Shown: in pieces, positions 17,841 to 19,202 of the stretch | Numbering within the stretch: position 1 is the first letter of the stretch | Layout: every line of letters begins with the position of its first letter | DNA from: Temnopleurus reevesii | Taxonomy: Eukaryota; Echinodermata; Echinoidea; Temnopleuroida; Temnopleuridae | NCBI GenBank assembly: GCA_036244855.1 | Contig: BQKZ01007084.1 | Location: forward strand, 19,181-38,382 | Reading direction: 5' to 3' | Length of the DNA stretch: 19,202 bases | The notes under the pieces: generated by a model | Seen by the model: only the letters and a program-made list of their open reading frames with translations | Database searches by the model: none | What the model was told of the DNA's origin: nothing | Position numbers and translations under genes: made by a program

Positions 17841-19130
17841 TCCTTACGAAGAGTCTACCAAAAAAAAAACCCATTTGTTTAATAGTAGCAGAAAAAGCAT
17901 ATGAACAGAACAAAACAGTTAGAGAAAAATCGGACACCAAGTAAGAAAATTATAAATGTTTAAATATGTAGACAAATTGGCCCCCTTTTATTCATGTCAT
18001 TGAAAAAAAATCGTAAATATATTCTTATTACTTATCCGATTTTCTTCAAACTTCTTTTGTTCTTCTCTCTAATTTATGTTCTCCTCTTTAAGAAAATCAT
18101 TATTTTTAGCAGACTCTTCTTCCAAGCAACAGTTGTGTTGAATTAAATGTTGGTTAGTGTTCAGTTAAAGTTTTGCTAGATAACTTACAGTGAAATGAAA
18201 TAAAATTTGAATTTTGTCTCGGTGATATCTAAATTGTTTTACATTATTCTATTGTGGGGTTTTTTTGTACTTTATTCATGTGTTTATGTGTGTGTTTCTG
18301 CGTGTGTGTGTGTTTGGGATTGCGGGGAGGTTCCTGCTGGTATAATCATTAAGATAAGAAATATAAAACATTTTTAGGAAGATTTCTGATATTCTTTGAC
18401 TCGTTATTATTCAATTATTCAGTTTCCTTGAAAAGAATGGAAAATAGCAATGGTTTATTGTTTCGTCATTTCTGTAAACATTTTATTTTGTTATGTTGTC
18501 ATTCCCACTGGTACGGTGGTATGTGACATATTACACTTTTTAAAGAAATAAAAGTGTATCATTAAATATTAAAAGTTTATTAACGGATTATGATTTTGTT
18601 TTCATATCGCAAGTTACCTGAAGAAAATGACGTCAAAATAACGATCATTTATCAGTCCTAAGCATATCTATGGTATAATCCTCAATTTTCAGAGTCGAGA
18701 TTGAAGATTTGAAGCATGCTGAAAAACAATATACAATCAATTTATAGTTTATACGCAAGCGCATAGGCTAATAATATAACTTTGTTATCATACGAACTTC
18801 AGAAGACGTTTAACTATAATTGTAATATATATGTACATATATCTGCCCAAGCGGCATTGTATGTTTATTAGATAGATCCTCCTCTGTATCCGTTTATATG
18901 GAAGCATAGGCTCTTGATCGGACCTGGAGGCTTGCTTTTATATCTTTTCCGATTTTCATTCTCTTCTTTTTGTTTTCGTGGGTGAATTATTCATACCCTT
19001 ACTTTCTATATTCACCCTCATATTGTACGTTAACAGATAATTTCCTTTTGTCGATTTTGACGAATGTCCTTAAGAGAAATTTGAGCTCTATTTGATTGAA
19101 GTGTATTGTTAAGGAAGTCTTGAATTACTG
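17841..19130. other. AT-rich 3' region, no gene seen
   Basis: No frame reaches 60 codons. Contents are a (GT)6 run at 18302-18313, a perfect CRE-like tgacgtca at 18628-18635 and a 9-bp-arm hairpin (tacactttt/aaaagtgta) at 18532-18558. The composition (long T- and A-rich runs) would suit a 3' UTR or an intergenic region equally. Confidence 0.5.
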
Positions 19131-19132
19131 TG

Positions 19133-19138
19133 TATAAA
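19133..19138 (+). terminator. Candidate variant polyadenylation signal TATAAA
   Basis: TATAAA is a known weaker variant of AATAAA. It ends 32 bases before the A-run that starts at 19171, slightly beyond the usual 10-30 bases. No canonical AATAAA lies in the last 40 bases before the A-run. Its significance depends on whether the terminal A-run is a real poly(A) tail. Confidence 0.35.
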
Positions 19139-19167
19139 ATGATTTTTCTTTTAAAATGGACCAAATA

Positions 19168-19170
<3 letters not shown>

Positions 19171-19202
<32 letters not shown>
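19171..19202 (+). other. Terminal run of 32 A residues (poly(A) tail or A-tract)
   Basis: The sequence ends in 32 uninterrupted A residues with nothing after them. It may be a poly(A) tail of a cloned or sequenced RNA, a retroposed tail, or a genomic A-tract where an assembly stopped. The placement exactly at the end favours a transcript record. Confidence 0.6.

Noticed and set aside
1..19202. CRISPR array, bacterial operon, rRNA or viral genes
   Set aside because: No regular repeat-spacer structure, no clustered long frames and no conserved rRNA words were seen; the composition is that of animal non-coding DNA.

Overview
The window looks like non-coding nuclear DNA, or a very long non-coding or 3'-UTR transcript, from a marine invertebrate. 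It is AT-rich and full of simple sequence: C/G homopolymers up to 21 bases, and GT, CT, TTC and TATC tracts. It carries several palindromic non-autonomous DNA transposons and 3'-end relics of non-LTR retrotransposons. An echinoderm, perhaps a sea urchin, is my best guess from overall texture (poly-C runs, TAGGCCTA words, TA-flanked foldback MITEs, LINE ends with a CCATA tail). That is an inference, not proof. No prokaryotic gene organisation, rRNA or intact tRNA is visible.

No protein-coding gene can be supported. The longest start-to-stop frame (146 codons, 6222-6662) is a translated TTC microsatellite. Two short stretches have a more coding-like or exon-like look: about 900-1125 (GC-richer, with a near-consensus splice donor) and 17162-17355 (GC-balanced, open, behind a pyrimidine tract). 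Both remain weak candidates.

Layout. 1-1900: low-copy-looking DNA with a C-rich tract, a GT repeat and a hairpin. 1928-2170: GGATCC-type, possibly hAT-like, MITE. 2176-4256: AT-rich spacer with a pseudoknot-like pair of inverted repeats. 4257-4560: purine tract abutting a 266-bp palindromic MITE (4561-4826). 5391-5660: inverted-repeat/A-rich-tail module. 6300-6690: very long pyrimidine tract. 8589-8800: C21 and CT tract followed by a precise 23-bp-arm hairpin in a larger foldback. 9556-9860: TATC/CT simple sequence. 11100-12095: hairpins and a CRE/E-box/CCAAT cluster. 12121-12390: second copy of the 4561 MITE. 13151-13355, 14172-14351 and 14443-14552: three further foldback elements of different families. 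13838-13990 (minus) and 17740-17840 (plus): two LINE-like 3' ends sharing a conserved box. 15974-16109: weaker foldback.

The sequence stops in 32 consecutive A residues, 33 bases after a TATAAA hexamer. The record may therefore be the 3' end of a polyadenylated transcript rather than an arbitrary genomic slice. If so, it would be an unusually long, MITE-rich RNA without a long ORF, whose palindromic elements would fold into long double-stranded hairpins.
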